A DNA stretch of 64,000 nucleotides from Neelides folsomi. Lineage: Eukaryota > Arthropoda > Collembola > Neelipleona > Neelidae. The stretch covers positions 310,001 through 374,000 of the forward strand of contig JAQGBZ010000018.1 in NCBI GenBank assembly GCA_034687125.1, written 5' to 3'. The notes under the pieces are model-generated. The model saw nothing but the letters and a program-made list of their open reading frames with translations. It was not told the DNA's origin and did not search any database. Every line of letters begins with the position of its first letter. Position 1 is the first letter of the stretch. Below are positions 1-13,318 of the stretch, one piece after another. Made by a program: the position numbers and the translations under genes.

Positions 1-2711
1 TTCAACAGCAGCTACTTTATGTATATAATGTTAAACTTGTATAACGAGGAAAGTTGTAAAATAAAGCTGTTTTTTGATCTCAAAAGTTCACTATTTCCGA
101 ATGAAAATGACAGAATAAGAATCTAATTTATTCCAGTTTTACAACTTGTGTATTCGGAGGAAATAAGTTTCTTTGACTTGTCAAGTCCATTTTCTCCTAC
201 TTACCCAATTTCCGATAGTGAATAAACTATTTTATTGTCCTCTGGTTGATAAATTGTTCGTGGATCTTCTATTTTAAGTAATCAAGCTATGTAAATCACG
301 ATTAAATATATTCTATTATTAACTTGATAAGAATAAGAAACAGCTGAAAATATAACATAAATAAACTAGACATTTCCGACAATATAATTAGATTGGTTGT
401 AATTTATATTTTTATGTAAGATCTTATGTTACTTTTTTCTTATTGATCTCAAATTGAAGTAAATAATACTTTTCCATGTGTATTTATGTAACAGAAATAC
501 GTACATTACAATAAACTAATATTCCCGTCGTTGAACTAATGCAGTACGCGGGCTTGATTTAGATTAACACATTTTAATTGCTATATAGATTATAACTATG
601 TTAATCTAAATCAAGTTCCAAAGCCCGCGTACTGCATTGGTTCAACGACGGGAGAGTAGATTGTCAATTAAATTAGTGATGAATACCTAAAATAAAATTC
701 AATCCTTGAAAATACATAGTATTAGTATTAGATAATTTATAAGGCAAAGTTTTAAAAATGTTCAGCCACCCTTTCTTGGGTAAATAGTAAAAGGGGAATT
801 GATGAGATTTAAAATGAGATTGATGCGAATTGCCAACTGTGGATTTGTTAAAAGCAACGGTTTAAGGTTAAAGACGAAAATTCTTTAAATTCAGAAAGCG
901 ATGGTGCGAAATAAGAGAGAATCCGGCACAAACCTTTTCCAAATCTATCAAATGTTTATTCATAATCATTGCTAAATAAAACCACTGGAATATGAATTAT
1001 CCTCTTCAAACTGACAGTCAAACACTTAATAATATTTCCCACGACAATTTGCAAACAAGATTGTTTACTAAATATTACAAGATTTATCATTCACGATGGT
1101 TTGCCAAATGCATTACAAATTATGCGCCTAATTCTAAATGAGATCACAAATGAAGCCTTGACTTTTAAATCGATAAAAATTGTTTTGGTCGGAGATGAAG
1201 AATGAGCCCAATTTGAAAAAACTTGGCATTCAGAGCCCATCAAATAAAAAGAGATAATTTAGTACATGTGAGAGAGTGAGGGCAATAAAATAAAGTTTTG
1301 GTTCTCCTCTTCATTTCACTCCTCTGTTCTTGCCAATAATACGGCTATTCAAATGGGATCATAAAAATGTAAACCAAGAACCATTAAAGTCAAAGCATCT
1401 GGTCCTGACTTTTGTCAAAGCCCAGTTTCTCCCAACTTCCCCTTCTTTCTTCTTAATAAATTCATTCTCCTTTCTCGTTTCCTCCCCTCCTCTCCCTATC
1501 TCGTAAATAGGGATTAGAAATAAAGTTGATTAAATTAGTTGGCTCACTTTAATTGTTTTCCTTTGTATGATTTTAATGTCGGAACTTGGGAAAATCCCTC
1601 GTCATTTCTTAACTAGCAACTAATATTAGAGAAAACATCCTTAGCAAAAAAGGAGGGGAGTAATTGAATGTAAAGCGAAGCCCGGGTCGGTCTATGATGG
1701 GAGAGTGTGAGATGTGAAGTAGATGGGATTTAAATGGCCAGGCGAGCGTAGGAAGGATTTGAATTCAATTGATGTAGTTAAGGAGGCGAGGAAAAGAAAT
1801 CAGTGAGTTTTTCCTCATTCCGATTCACAGTGCATGGGAGTATGGGGGAGTTACTTCAGGATGTTTTCCGCTCCCACTCCAGTTTCTCCATTCTACGAGA
1901 AAAAGTCATAAATTGCAGTTGTCCTCTAAAATCCCGACATTCGGATCCCTTATTCCTCCTCAACTTATCGAAATGTGTCAAGGCGTATGAAGGTACAGGA
2001 GTGGGCCCAACATTGGGAACCCAGCCGGGCCCAACCTAAACATTCAAATGCTCCTCAACTGTTCTCGCCTTTCTCGGAGTGGAAGTGTGCGGTGGAGGGT
2101 TCCACGGCCCATTCCCCTCCACTTCATCTTTAACTGTGTCGGTCGGTTAGGAGGAAGAAAGTTTTTTAAAAAACCATTCACCAACTGTAAACTCATTTTC
2201 AGATACGGACCGGGTGGGCAGTCGAAAGTGACACATTTCCCGGCCACTTGACTGGAAACGAAGGGAAAATAGCCGACTTTCAATTGAACACGAATCTTTT
2301 AACATAAATTAAGATATGTAGGACAGGAACTTTTGAGCGTAAGGGGCTAAGGAGGATTATCCTCTCCGCAAACTTCAATATCCCCCCATTTGTAATGTTT
2401 AAAACCCTTCTGCAAATAATGGGGAAAACAAAGACAAGTCAATGGGAAACAAACAGTTATTTCCTTCAACCAAATTGCCTGTAAGGATTTCTCCATTTCC
2501 AAATTGGGAACAACATGTGAAATTTGATGTTGAGGGAACCAGGGAAGTTTTATCTCATTAAACGATGAGGCGACGTCCTTTCCCTTCCCATTGACCATCT
2601 GAGCCTCCTGAGACTTTTTAGACCAACTCAACAAAAACGTGCATCTTGTCTTCTCCAATATTTATGACTCCGCAATGACCAATAAAACAATGTGAACTTT
2701 TTTATTTACAG
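1..2711. other. Non-coding stretch left of the first recognisable Ig exon
   Basis: I see no supportable coding exon here. The stretch is AT-rich at first, with a more GC-balanced, purine/pyrimidine-patchy part at about 1,640-2,250. It contains one long fold-back element (522-656, listed separately). It is probably intron or 5' flank of the Ig gene that follows, because the first Ig exon begins at a splice acceptor and needs an upstream exon ending in phase 1. Short open frames at 1,803-2,283 have no signal peptide, no family resemblance and no usable splice structure. Confidence 0.6.
522..656. mobile_element. TA-flanked fold-back element 1 (MITE-like)
   Basis: An inverted repeat with arms of about 50 nt: 524-572 pairs with roughly 599-652 apart from a few mismatches and small bulges. 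A short AT-rich loop separates the arms. Left terminus is TTCCCGTCG and right terminus is CGACGGGAGAG, and a TA dinucleotide sits immediately outside each end (520-521 and 657-658). TA duplication with long terminal inverted repeats is typical of non-autonomous Tc1/mariner elements. No coding capacity. The family assignment is inference. Confidence 0.65.
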
Positions 2712-5700
2712 GTTCGAGTTCTCACTATGAACCCGAGTTTGACCTTCCACTTCCAAACCTCACAGCAAAGCAGGGAACGGACGTCTCCTTCATTTGCGTC
2801 GTTAAACATCTTGGAGACTTCAAGGTTTTCTTAAATCACTTAAATATACTCCCTGACCACATTTGTAAAAGGAAAATCGGTTTGGCTTCCTTCCTTCCTT
2901 CTCTCATCTGAGCGACGCGAGGTGAAATGAAATGCAAGCCCAAACAAACCGATCTTCCTTTTACATATGTGGTCAGGGAGTACAAAGAACCACAATACAA
3001 AGTTGAATACAAAAGCATTAAAAACTCAAAAGCATTAAAAACTCAAACTCATAAACGGTTAAATTAAAAATTGCACACTTTAATCTTTTTAATGTCACTA
3101 GATTATCATACAAGCCTACGTTATAATGTTCTTTTATGTCTTCCTTATTAGCCATACCTCAATTTAAAGATGAATAAAGATTGTCATTTTCATAACCATT
3201 TATAACTTCATTTTCTAATTAAGCTATTAATGCTCTTTTCCCTTTCTTGTTGATCTCATCATGATACGTTTACTAATTTTATATAAAACGTTTCATTATC
3301 TGTAACAAAACTAACAAAAGTTTCGGTGTAAATGTAAATGAGCTTTTACGTTGAAGGTTGCGTGGATTCGATCAGACGACAAAGTGATCATTGCTTGGCA
3401 TACTCACATGGTCACTCACAACAATCGATATCATGTCACCCACAATGGTCACAACACATGGACTCTCAATATCAAAAACGTTCAACAGAACGATTCGGGA
3501 AATTACATGTGTACTGTGAACACTGAACCGCAGAAGAATCAGGTTTGGATACAAGAAATAAAATATATGGCCCATTCCTGATACATTTTAAGCCTATATC
3601 ACTTTGATTGAGGAAGAGATTTATTTAGATTGGGAAATTGGAAGTCGTGGTACCCGCTGATATCATCGATGATGAGACTTCCAACGACGTCGTAGTGACC
3701 GAATTCCAACCAACGATCCTCAAATGCAAAGCGACCGGCTACCCACCGCCCAAAGTCCGTTGGAAGAGAGAAGATGAGCATCCGCTTTCTCTCAGCAGAG
3801 AACTTTTAAACCCAGGGGAAAAAGGTTTAAAATCAAATGATAAAATTATTAAATATTTTATTTATCTTTACAATCATATGAAAATTTATCAGTAAAGAGA
3901 AAAACATAGGTATCATAATAGTAATGGGCGTTCTACAATAGGCATAGGTAGTAGGTATATTGTTAACGGTATTTTTATGAATCCCAAATATTAACACAGA
4001 TCGACTTGAGCAAGGAAATGGAAAGAGAGTTATTGAGAGTTTAGGCTTTTAACTTTCCCCTCGATGATGGAGGGTTGAGTGGGAGCATTAAAGGCTATTT
4101 AAAAAGAGCCAGATCTGCTTCACTGCTTTCGCTCAGATTTGGATGAAGTAGAGTCAAAAGGGCTCAGAGCTCTCTGAATGAGCCTTTATTCCACCTCACG
4201 CAGTTTGAGGGGGCATTTATAAACAAGGAACCCAAGGGTTGAGACTCCCCATATGGATCAATGGAGAAAGAGCATTCTTTTCAACGGACGAGGAAAATCC
4301 ATTCATCACCCTTTGACAGGAGTCGAGGTCTGGGTGCAAAATCTAACCTAGGAATACTCCTTATTAAAAGTCTTTTCAATTTGCCCTTTCAAATACTTGA
4401 CTCATTCCCTTTTCCATTCTGGCGTTAGTGCATTATGTCCATTATAGTGATTTCTAAGAGCAAATCTTATTCCTTACATTTAGTTGATCCTCTGCGCTTA
4501 TAATGTACTTAAAATTATCCTTGTTAACATTCCAATTATAAATCGAATTTAATGAATCAGTTAATTTATTTAGATTATTTAAATTAGATTAGATTAGATA
4601 ATTCCAGACTTAACAGACTATTTTGGACTTTTCAGCTTAACTTATTTAATTAAAAACGAAATAAAGTTTCAAAATAAAGTAGGTACATAAATAAGGTATA
4701 TTGCAATAAATGTATAGAATAAATTGATAAAAATAAATTCAATTTATTCATCTAATTTACTTTATCTTCACATTAAGTAAGTTCATAATAATATCTGAAG
4801 TTTATTATGATAATGAGAAAATAGGACACAGGTGAATTTAATACTTGAATTAGAGCAAGTAGGAAGTTTGTAGGATTACAAAGCAATTCAACCCCATTAA
4901 TATTCTCAAGTATAAGAGAGAGAGCATCTGGATAATGGATGAGATTTTTCGAGGGTTCTTCTATGTTTAATTTCCGCAGGAGGAACGTGGGCAGAAACCC
5001 GGAGTTCCTCTGCTCTTGTTGTTCGCTCTTGGTATATTGGATATTGGGATGGTTTAAAGGGTCCATGGGTGTCAGGGTTGTGGACTACAGGGCCTACAAT
5101 CACCCGATTCCGTTGGGGTGGTGGAGGAGAAAGAAGGTCGGTGGAAATAAAGTGAAAATGTCCCCGACTCTTCCAATCTCTCCTTTCCGCTCCCATCTCA
5201 ATCTCCTTACTTTGTTCAACAAGGAAGTCCCTCGGCGGGTTCTCGGTCCCTCAATGAACTTTATTTCAATTATAATTCAAAGCACAATGTCAACCCCATA
5301 CATACAATTATAGTAATTTACGTCTTTTGTTTCCCTTTTCGAGTAATTGATCTTTTACGCATTTGAATAACTCCAAACTCATACTTTCTCGTGATTAACT
5401 AAAAATATTTCCAAACTTGGCATTTGGGAAGTGTTAATTGGAAGGAAATGTTTAATGACAATAAAGAACCATCAACCATAGTTTTTGATTTGAGATTTCT
5501 CCTTGTCATAATCGATCACTCCATCGATATTGAACCCCGAGATATTTTGTATGATAAGGGGTGGCCGACGAGCTTTGGATCTCTAGAGGTTAGTGAAGTA
5601 ATCGGGAGGGTCGGTGTGTCTCCTTGAGGTTTCATTCCTAGGAAGGAACTCTCGTGAGAAATGCAGCGAAGAAAATTAATCTCAACTTCAATTTATCCTT

Positions 5701-8700
5701 GTCAAGAAAGTGAATCTCAGTCAGTGAGAGTCTGTTAGTCTAAGCAGTCAGAATCCACCCTAAGAATCGCAATAAGCTTCTTATTTTCGCTATCTTTTCC
5801 TTAATAAAAATGATTTGTAATTGAAAATCGTTCTAAAGAACGTCTTTTAGATAATTCTACTCTTATAAATTCGGTATTGTATCACACAATGATTAGCCTT
5901 TAAAATGTACTAAATGAGAAAATTATTGTATCAATGATATTAACTTCCTCATTGCATTACAATTAATGAAATCAATTAGTAAAATTATCGAATCGCTTTA
6001 ATTATAATAAATAGAAACAATACCAACAGGGAAATTTTAGGCAATTGCAAATATGTATGTAGGTATACCATATAAGAATATCAGTTTAGTATAGATAATT
6101 GCTTAATAGAAATTACAACATAATAAAAATTAGAAACTATAAAAACGTTGAGCTATGTATGTAAATATATATCAGTTTATACCATGCATGTAAAGTTTTT
6201 CTTCGAGTACAATTAGGTTTATGAAGGCAATTCGTTTAGATCAGTAGTAAACAAGACAGTTTGAGGAGACATATTTAAACACGTTTATTTTCATTAAATA
6301 GGTCCATCAATCTCTCTTAAATTGTCCCACAAGACATATTACCTTCGCTCATACTCTGTATAGGTTTTAAAAGAACATAAAACGCTTTTTTGTAACTTGT
6401 TCAAATATTTGAATAGTCAGTAACGAAGCATATTGTATTCTTTATAATACATATATTATTAGCTAATAAAGAACCTTACATAAGCAATTGAAACATTATT
6501 AAAAAAATGTTTACATTTATAGTCTCTATTGTAAATTAACATGGAATTGTATGTTGAAGAAGATTATTTATGTATTTTCAGTACATTCCTGGGAAGGTGA
6601 AAAGCTTCCATTACGGCCACTGACGAGAATAGACACAGGAAGTTATCTCTGTAAGCCTTCAAAATTACCCATATTTAATAATTGAACGAACATGTATTAT
6701 GATATGATTATGAATGATGAACAGGCATAGCTAACAACAGTGTTCCACCTCCAATGTCAAAGCGGGTCATGGTGTACGTGCATTGTAAGGCATTATTTTA
6801 AATTCGATAATTAATTTATCCCCGAGGTTGAAAAGCGGTAGTGCCGAGAAAGTTAATATAAAAAAGTTTCTAATTGCACATCTTCTGAATATTTTTGCTA
6901 TAATATAAAGTTGGGAAGAAAGTACCATAAAAGAGGCAGAAAGTTGTTTTCTGCTCTGAAGCCCATTGTAAAATTGAGTTAAATGCCTTCGTGTTGCTTA
7001 CTACGCGTCCTGCGTGTGCCTTCAAAGCCCTCAAGAGTAAAAAGGCGTGAAGTGAGGGAGAAAAGAATAAATTTAACAGAAGCTGAGTAAAGAAGTTTTT
7101 CTGTCGAACTTGTCTCTCTATTTATCTCCCGTATTCCGCCCCGGTTCTCGAAGGATTAAGGGGAAAGAGATGGATTCAATTAAACGGCCGAGGATTGATT
7201 GATTTCTTTGAGTTGAGCCAGCTTCTTTTTCACAGTTCATCCATTAATCAAAGTGTCCGACCTACTTGTTGCTGCTCCAATTGGAACCAACGTCACTCTC
7301 GAATGTTACGTCGAAGGAGTTCCAAAGCCCTTCTTCTCATGGACAACCAAAGATGGTAAGAATGAAGTCCATCATAAATTATCGCTAAATCGCTAATAAT
7401 TCAAATATGCTCACAATACACTCTTTCCTTTTATTCAAATTCTCAATAATAACATTCCCATCTTTGGCAAGAGAATTCTTCTTTCCAAATTAACAACTTT
7501 CTGAAAGGTCTCGTAATAATGAGGGTGGAAATGCATAGAGGAACTCTGCATTGTGAGAAGGATTAGAAGCGAAATGAAGCACATAGGGAACAATATTTTC
7601 TATTCAGAAGTCTCGAACTTGGAGAGAGACATTTAGTTAGTGGGGGAGTTGTTCTCAGAAATTGAGATGGAAATAAGGGGATTGCTATTCATGGAAGAAA
7701 TCTTCCTATTACACAAAATAAATGTATTCGAGGTTGTAAATCATGGGAATATTGAGAGGAAATTCTGGTTAAGAACTATGTATTAACTCACATGCTTCAC
7801 GACTACCTATAACAAATCAATGAGCATGAAAGTGTGAAATACTATGTAAATACTTATATACTATATGTACTATAGATATATAATTGTATGGATTCTGCAG
7901 AAACCTCGTGTCAATCAATTCTTCTAAAATTATCATTCAAATATTTATAAAAGCATTCTTATTCATATTTTCAATTAATACATATAATATTTTCTAAAAA
8001 CAAATTATGATCTTTTATATAAAATTATAATAGGTATATGTTATTTCAACTATGCAATAAAATAGTAATTTATTGTAAATTTAAAATTTACAATCAATGT
8101 TCAATGAAGTATTTTCGTGCTGCAATTGAAATATTGAAGGATTATTTGATGTGGAAAGTAATTGTTGAAATAAAATCATTTGTATTCTAAAAGAGTATCG
8201 GCCCTTTATGATCCACACGTGCTTCTAACGATATGTTATGATTATGAATTATTATTATTACTTTACTTTAGTTTTAGTTCAAGCAAGTGCGTTTAAAGTT
8301 CATTCAATGAGGTTTGAAAGGGAAAGAGCATTTATTTTAAATAAGCTGTCACACTTTCTCACTCTTCATTATTATTATTATCATTTGGAAAACATTCGAA
8401 ATGGATTTGCGAGTGTGTGAGCGAGATTTTGATTCGAAGAAATCTCGCGTATCAATTCCACTTCAATTTTCGGAGTAGACAAATCGAGAGGCATTATTCT
8501 CCCAATTGGAACTGTTACATTTCTCCGCATATCTCTGGAAAGCAGGACGAGAAAATCTTTCAAGCTTATTTACCATATATTTATAACCCCCTATGCACCC
8601 TTCACATCCACGTCATTGAGCATAGGAACACGGAACAACGAATTCATCTTTAACAAGTCACCACCCGCCCACGTATTCTTTGTAATGGTCCCTAGAATCA

Positions 8701-11485
8701 ATCATATTTGAAAATAAATGTTTTCTGTTTGCTTTCACTGTTCAATAGATCCTCCATTTATAACCAATTTAAATTAAAAAAATCTAATTTCATAAAGTTT
8801 AATTTAATAATATTGGTGCCATAAATTCCCATCAAGATACAGTGTAATGCATAATATAACTATGAAACTTTCTTTTTAAGTCTATTCAATATTTAATGAT
8901 TATTGAAAAATATTTTGCAGTCAACTTTCACAAGGGTTATTTTCCGCTATTTAATAAATGGAGTTGAGCATCAATGACGCCACGTTATACCATGTATTAA
9001 TGTATAATGGCGAATTGAACAGAGTGAACTTGAACTGAATGCATACCTTACACTTTGAATACAAGAGAATCTACAAGATGAAAGAGAATGATAAAATTAA
9101 TGATGATGGCATTTTCATTTTAAATTGCTCAAAAGGAAAAGAGCCGAAGACGAAGGCGACATTAATATGAGGGTGAGGGGGATCTCATTGTGCTTCAGAG
9201 GGCCGACAGCTTATTTAGACCTTACTTACCGACTCGACGAGGGGAGGAGTTCATCTATTGAATGATCTCTTCGGTGTCAGACTCATATCGATTCTCGTCA
9301 AATTCTAATATTTTCGACAACAAAAATCGATCCATCTTTCTCCCCTCCTAGGGTTCTGTTTCTTCTGCATAAATTTTCAATTATGAATACTCCTTTTGAT
9401 AAAAAATATTTACCAATTCTTAATTTCGAATTTTTCCAATATGAATATTTGAATATAAGTAGCATCCATACCATGGTATATCAATGAACGTATGTATCTG
9501 TATGTACATGGCTATAACTCAATTGTTTGTCAAAGTAAGATTTTACATACAAAAAAGAAAAATAATGAAATTTTCAACCTTATATTTATTCTACTAAATA
9601 ATCAGTATAATAGGTTCCATAATGTTATGGTATGTGTACGTATAACTATCACTTATAATTATAATTGAAAAGGCAATTTAAACTGTGATTAATATAATGT
9701 CGTATATTTTTTAAATGACGCATTTCATACAACTAACAATAAGCAAATGTCAATGACAAATGAGGAATATATCTCTGATTTAATTGCATGATGAATCTCG
9801 GTTAAATGAGGAGGATGAAACCATTGAACATATTTATGAGTGTGGTGAGATTTATGTTTGATGGAGACGTTGAATAAGCGAGGAAATCTCCGGGTCCTTC
9901 TGAGGAAGGGGAAGTCGAAAGGAATAGTTAATATACGAATCCAGACGCAGGTGTTTACTCTGCTCAATGTTAATTTTCTCACTTCATTTGAATTGGAGGA
10001 GTGCGAGGGGAACTCATTGAGTTGAGTGGGGAAAACTCGAGAGAACCACTCACATTAGGATAAACCTTCCAACAGCCCCGATTTCCTTCACAGAATTACC
10101 TCCCCATTTAAATGGAGTAAAACATTAAATAACTAAATACCAAAATGACAATAGACCCATTTGAGCTATCCGTCGCTGAGCCTGACTTAATCTCTTCCCC
10201 AACTACATATCTAATTATCTAAACACTCCTTCTATAAACAATGTATGCATATTTTAAGTATTTAAGCAAATCCTTTCTCTGCATCATTATTTTCTCCACT
10301 ATTTATTAATATTATACATAATTTATGCAAAAATTATAGAATATATTTGAAAAAAGCAATTCAAGTGAGGCAAAGGTCTCTTGCTCTTGAATTGCTTTTT
10401 CCAAATATTAATAAACAAGTCAATTAAATTCTTATAAACGGTATGCATAAAATTAAGATACACTGTGAAATAAGTATCATGAATCATAACATAATGAATT
10501 AATGAGCAAATTATAAATATTGGATAGAATCTAAGAAAGTTAAAAAATTTTAGTTAGAATCTAAAATGATTGATTTGATGTTTCATAGGTCAGCTCATAA
10601 TGAGCGTTGAAGGCAGATACATTTCAGAGACTGAAATGGTGAAGGACTACGCGTACAAAATGCGGCTCACGATTATAGAGCCCAAGGCTGAGGACTTCAG
10701 GGACTACAACTGCTCAGCTTCAAACTCAATCGGCCAGGCGTCGGCCAGCGTGAAGCTCTACAGTAATCAACTCCCTATTTCTTTGTCACCATTCGTATCT
10801 GTTCGACAGGCGAATCAGCTCCCATTCCTCTTCCTCACTTTTCCTAAATATCTCTTGTCACTTCGAGGCACGAAATGATCTTTCCCTTCCCACGCTCCCT
10901 TTCCACCCGTTTCTTTCCATCTCCGCAGGATTACCTTTTTCTCCTCACGTCACTTCTCTTTTAAAGAATTCAATCAACCCAATTTTTTTCTAAAGAGATA
11001 AACCACACAAATCAATCATCTTTATATTTAATAAGAGTCACTCATTTGCCAATGTTATTTATTATTTTATTAAATTGGACCGATTTTTTTGCTATTAAGA
11101 AATCGAAGCTCCTCCGACCCAACGCCCGACTTTGACCACAACTCAAACGACGACGACGAAGGCCTCTTTGAACGAGAGGAGAGAAAAACACGAGAGGGGG
11201 AGAAGTCATCATAAGAAGCTGAGCAAGGGACAATCAGGGTCAGGGAGAACATACAATGGCTTTGAAGATTATGAGGAAGGGAGGATTTCGACTCCACCTG
11301 CTCACATCTCTCCTCGGGATAGCGAGGAGAAAGTGGGGAGTGTGAAGGGAAGTGCGAAACCGAAAGACAAGTCGCCTCAGACAAGGACCACAATTTACCC
11401 CCCACTCAACTCATGGAAAAATGAAGCTCCCACACTCGTAGTCATTCCCATCTATACACTTCTAATTAAATACATTTTATTTTGA
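2712..11485 (+). CDS. DIP/lachesin-like three-Ig-domain surface protein (5' incomplete)
   Basis: Exons 2712-2824, 3357-3542, 3629-3824, 6582-6650, 6725-6784, 7236-7355, 10589-10762 and 11100-11485 splice in consistent phases to about 434 residues. Three Ig domains each show the Cys-Trp-Cys core: Ig1 (FIC, VAWIRSDD, YMCTV), Ig2 (LKCKATGYPPP, VRWKRED, YLCIAN) and Ig3 (LECYVEG, FFSWTTKDG, YNCSASN). VTHN, WTLNI, DSGNYMC, LEVVVPADI and SVPPPMSKRV match the Dpr-interacting protein (DIP)/lachesin family, which acts in neuronal cell recognition. After Ig3 comes a Thr-rich then basic linker and a hydrophobic C-terminus (PTLVVIPIYTLLIKYILF), suggesting a GPI-anchor signal. The signal-peptide exon was not found; it must end in phase 1 and lie in 1-2,700 or left of the window. 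DIP and lachesin cannot be separated by eye. Confidence 0.88.
2849..2980. mobile_element. TA-flanked fold-back element 2, in Ig-gene intron
   Basis: Left arm about 2849-2885 and right arm about 2941-2980 are near-perfect reverse complements of about 37-40 nt, separated by a loop of about 55 nt. Left end CTCCCTGACCACAT, right end ATGTGGTCAGGGAG; TA directly flanks both ends (2847-2848 and 2981-2982). It lies wholly inside the 532-bp intron 2825-3356. Structure and TA flanks suggest a non-autonomous Tc1/mariner-type MITE. It could instead form a transcribed hairpin, since it is within the primary transcript. Confidence 0.65.
7356..10588 (+). other. Large intron of the DIP-like gene
   Basis: A 3.2-kb intron separating the two exons of Ig3 (7236-7355 and 10589-10762), starting GTAAGA and ending CATAG. 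It is AT-rich and I see no coding exon. Its one clear structure is the hairpin at 10,343-10,409 close to the 3' end. The second largest intron (3825-6581) holds no recognisable exon or repeat beyond simple AT-rich tracts. Confidence 0.6.
10343..10409 (+). ncRNA. miRNA-precursor-like hairpin in the DIP-like gene intron
   Basis: The segment 10343-10365 (ATATTTG, A-tract, GCAATTCAAG) pairs over about 23 bp with 10386-10409 (CTTGAATTGC, T-tract, CCAAATAT). The inner TGAGGCAA / TTGCT adds a few pairs around an asymmetric bulge, leaving a short loop AGGTCTC. Length and shape fit an intronic pre-miRNA in the sense orientation. I do not recognise the candidate arms as a known miRNA. It could equally be a small fold-back repeat like others in the window. 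Confidence 0.3.
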
Positions 11486-13318
11486 GTTTACAATCTTTAA
11501 GTTTTTATGGTGGTTTACATTAAGCTATTATGCAATGTACTCTATTGTACCTATAATGTATAAGTACTTAATATTAGTAGGTAATAATATATCAGTAAAT
11601 ATCTTACCCATCTTACATCTATGTTATGTGTGGTGCATCAGTATTTATTTACCAATTTCAATATTATTTACACTCTCAGTGGAGCCGGTGGGAGAGTAAA
11701 GAGAGTCACCTAAAACAATGTTTAATTTACCCATAATTAGTATAAAACGAACATTAACTTCTTTGGTTCAAATTATAGAAAATGGGATTGGCTACCTATT
11801 AATTGTATGCTTTTTTATCGGTATATCTTATACAATGTGACTCTTTTCACGATCCAAGGAGTATTAACTACGAACTACCCTAACTTACCATACCATATAC
11901 TATTAGTTAGGTGATACATACTTAAATTTTTATAGTGAAATTTATTTTTGGTTCTTTTGTATTTATTAAACAGGGTGGGTCATAAGTTGCTTTCTATTTT
12001 ATACAATTGTTTATTTAAAATAGAAAGCAACTTATGGCCCACCCTGTAAATTATGAGAAGTTAATAAGCAAATATAATAAATGAATATTATACATAATAA
12101 TTATGATTATAATCACAGATAATAAAAATTCGCAAATATACAAATACTACATAAAATATTATCCAAAGTATGCGCAGAACGAACATTTACTACTAAAGGA
12201 ATGTGAATATCTATGCAAGTGTGAACGCTTGATATGAAATATATCATGTATTTATTATAATTGTAATCCTTTACAAAGTCTAGTAAAATACACACATACC
12301 TATTATGTACTTATGTATACATTAAGGATACTTAAATATTTGTACGTATTGTTGAAAAAGTATGGTAAATATATAATTGTAAGTATTTAGATTCAAGTAA
12401 GCAACATAATTACAATATTACATCAATAATGCACACAATGAATGTGTTAAATAATAGCGTAATTATAAAATAAATTTGAACATTTGTAAACACTATTAAT
12501 GCTCAAAAGTGTATATTATGTAATCATTATTTAATAATTATATTAAAATACATTATGATTATCATGTGTAGGTAAGTATATCAAGAATAGATAAGAATAT
12601 TGTACAATATATTAGATTCTACAATAAATAATATTATCCTATCTTTACTACTTATAGTAATAGAACTAAAAATTGTTTTAACTATAAAGAAGTGTACAAT
12701 ATTACAATAATATTTATTTGATGTATGTATGGGGGATTATATTTAAAAAAACTCAATACTGAACAAGAAATATGTATATATTAATATATCTGTACATACA
12801 TATTTCGCGTTAAATGTTTTGTATATTTCGTGTTATCTTGCCCATGCTATGAAAATCTAACTAATATTTAAAAAATGTACGATGTTGAATATAACTCCTT
12901 TAAATTATTAAATTTTCAACCCACACATGCATGTATCAATTATATTATTTTTAATTTATTTATAACACTTACAATTAATTTATTGGTGGATTATCTATTC
13001 TTTAATGATTTAAGCTGAAGACTGTATTACTTTTTTATAAACAATAAATAGATAATTTTTTTGAAAAATACTGATAATTATATTATTGTCGTCAGCATAT
13101 TGTTTATAATTAATATAATAAATTATTTGGATCGAAAGCTTATGAAATGTGCTAATAAAAAATATGTATCATGCATATCCACATCCACTGTGCATAAGCA
13201 TAATGTATTATAAACTCTTCAATGATGCTCGAGGATTGAGAAAAAGATTTTATTTGTTTTCTAATTCGAATTTTCAAATACTAATAAAGTCAATGTTAGA
13301 AAATTCATTTATCATTTA
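11486..13318. other. AT-rich convergent intergenic region
   Basis: The gap between the ends of the DIP-like gene (+) and the CAP gene (-). It is very AT-rich, with TATG/TACA-type simple sequence and a weak inverted repeat near 12,770-12,810. It holds one clear element, the mariner-like fold-back at 11,970-12,047. No open frame here has recognisable content. Confidence 0.6.
11970..12047. mobile_element. Short fold-back with mariner-like termini
   Basis: Arms of 32 nt (11970-12001 and 12016-12047) match almost perfectly, with one mismatch (GGGTCATAAG against CTTATGGCCC). The loop is only 14 nt. The terminal sequence ACAGGGTGGGTCATAAGTTG resembles the CAGGGTGG-type inverted termini of mariner transposons. 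No transposase is present, so this is at most a minimal deletion derivative or a MITE. Confidence 0.6.
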
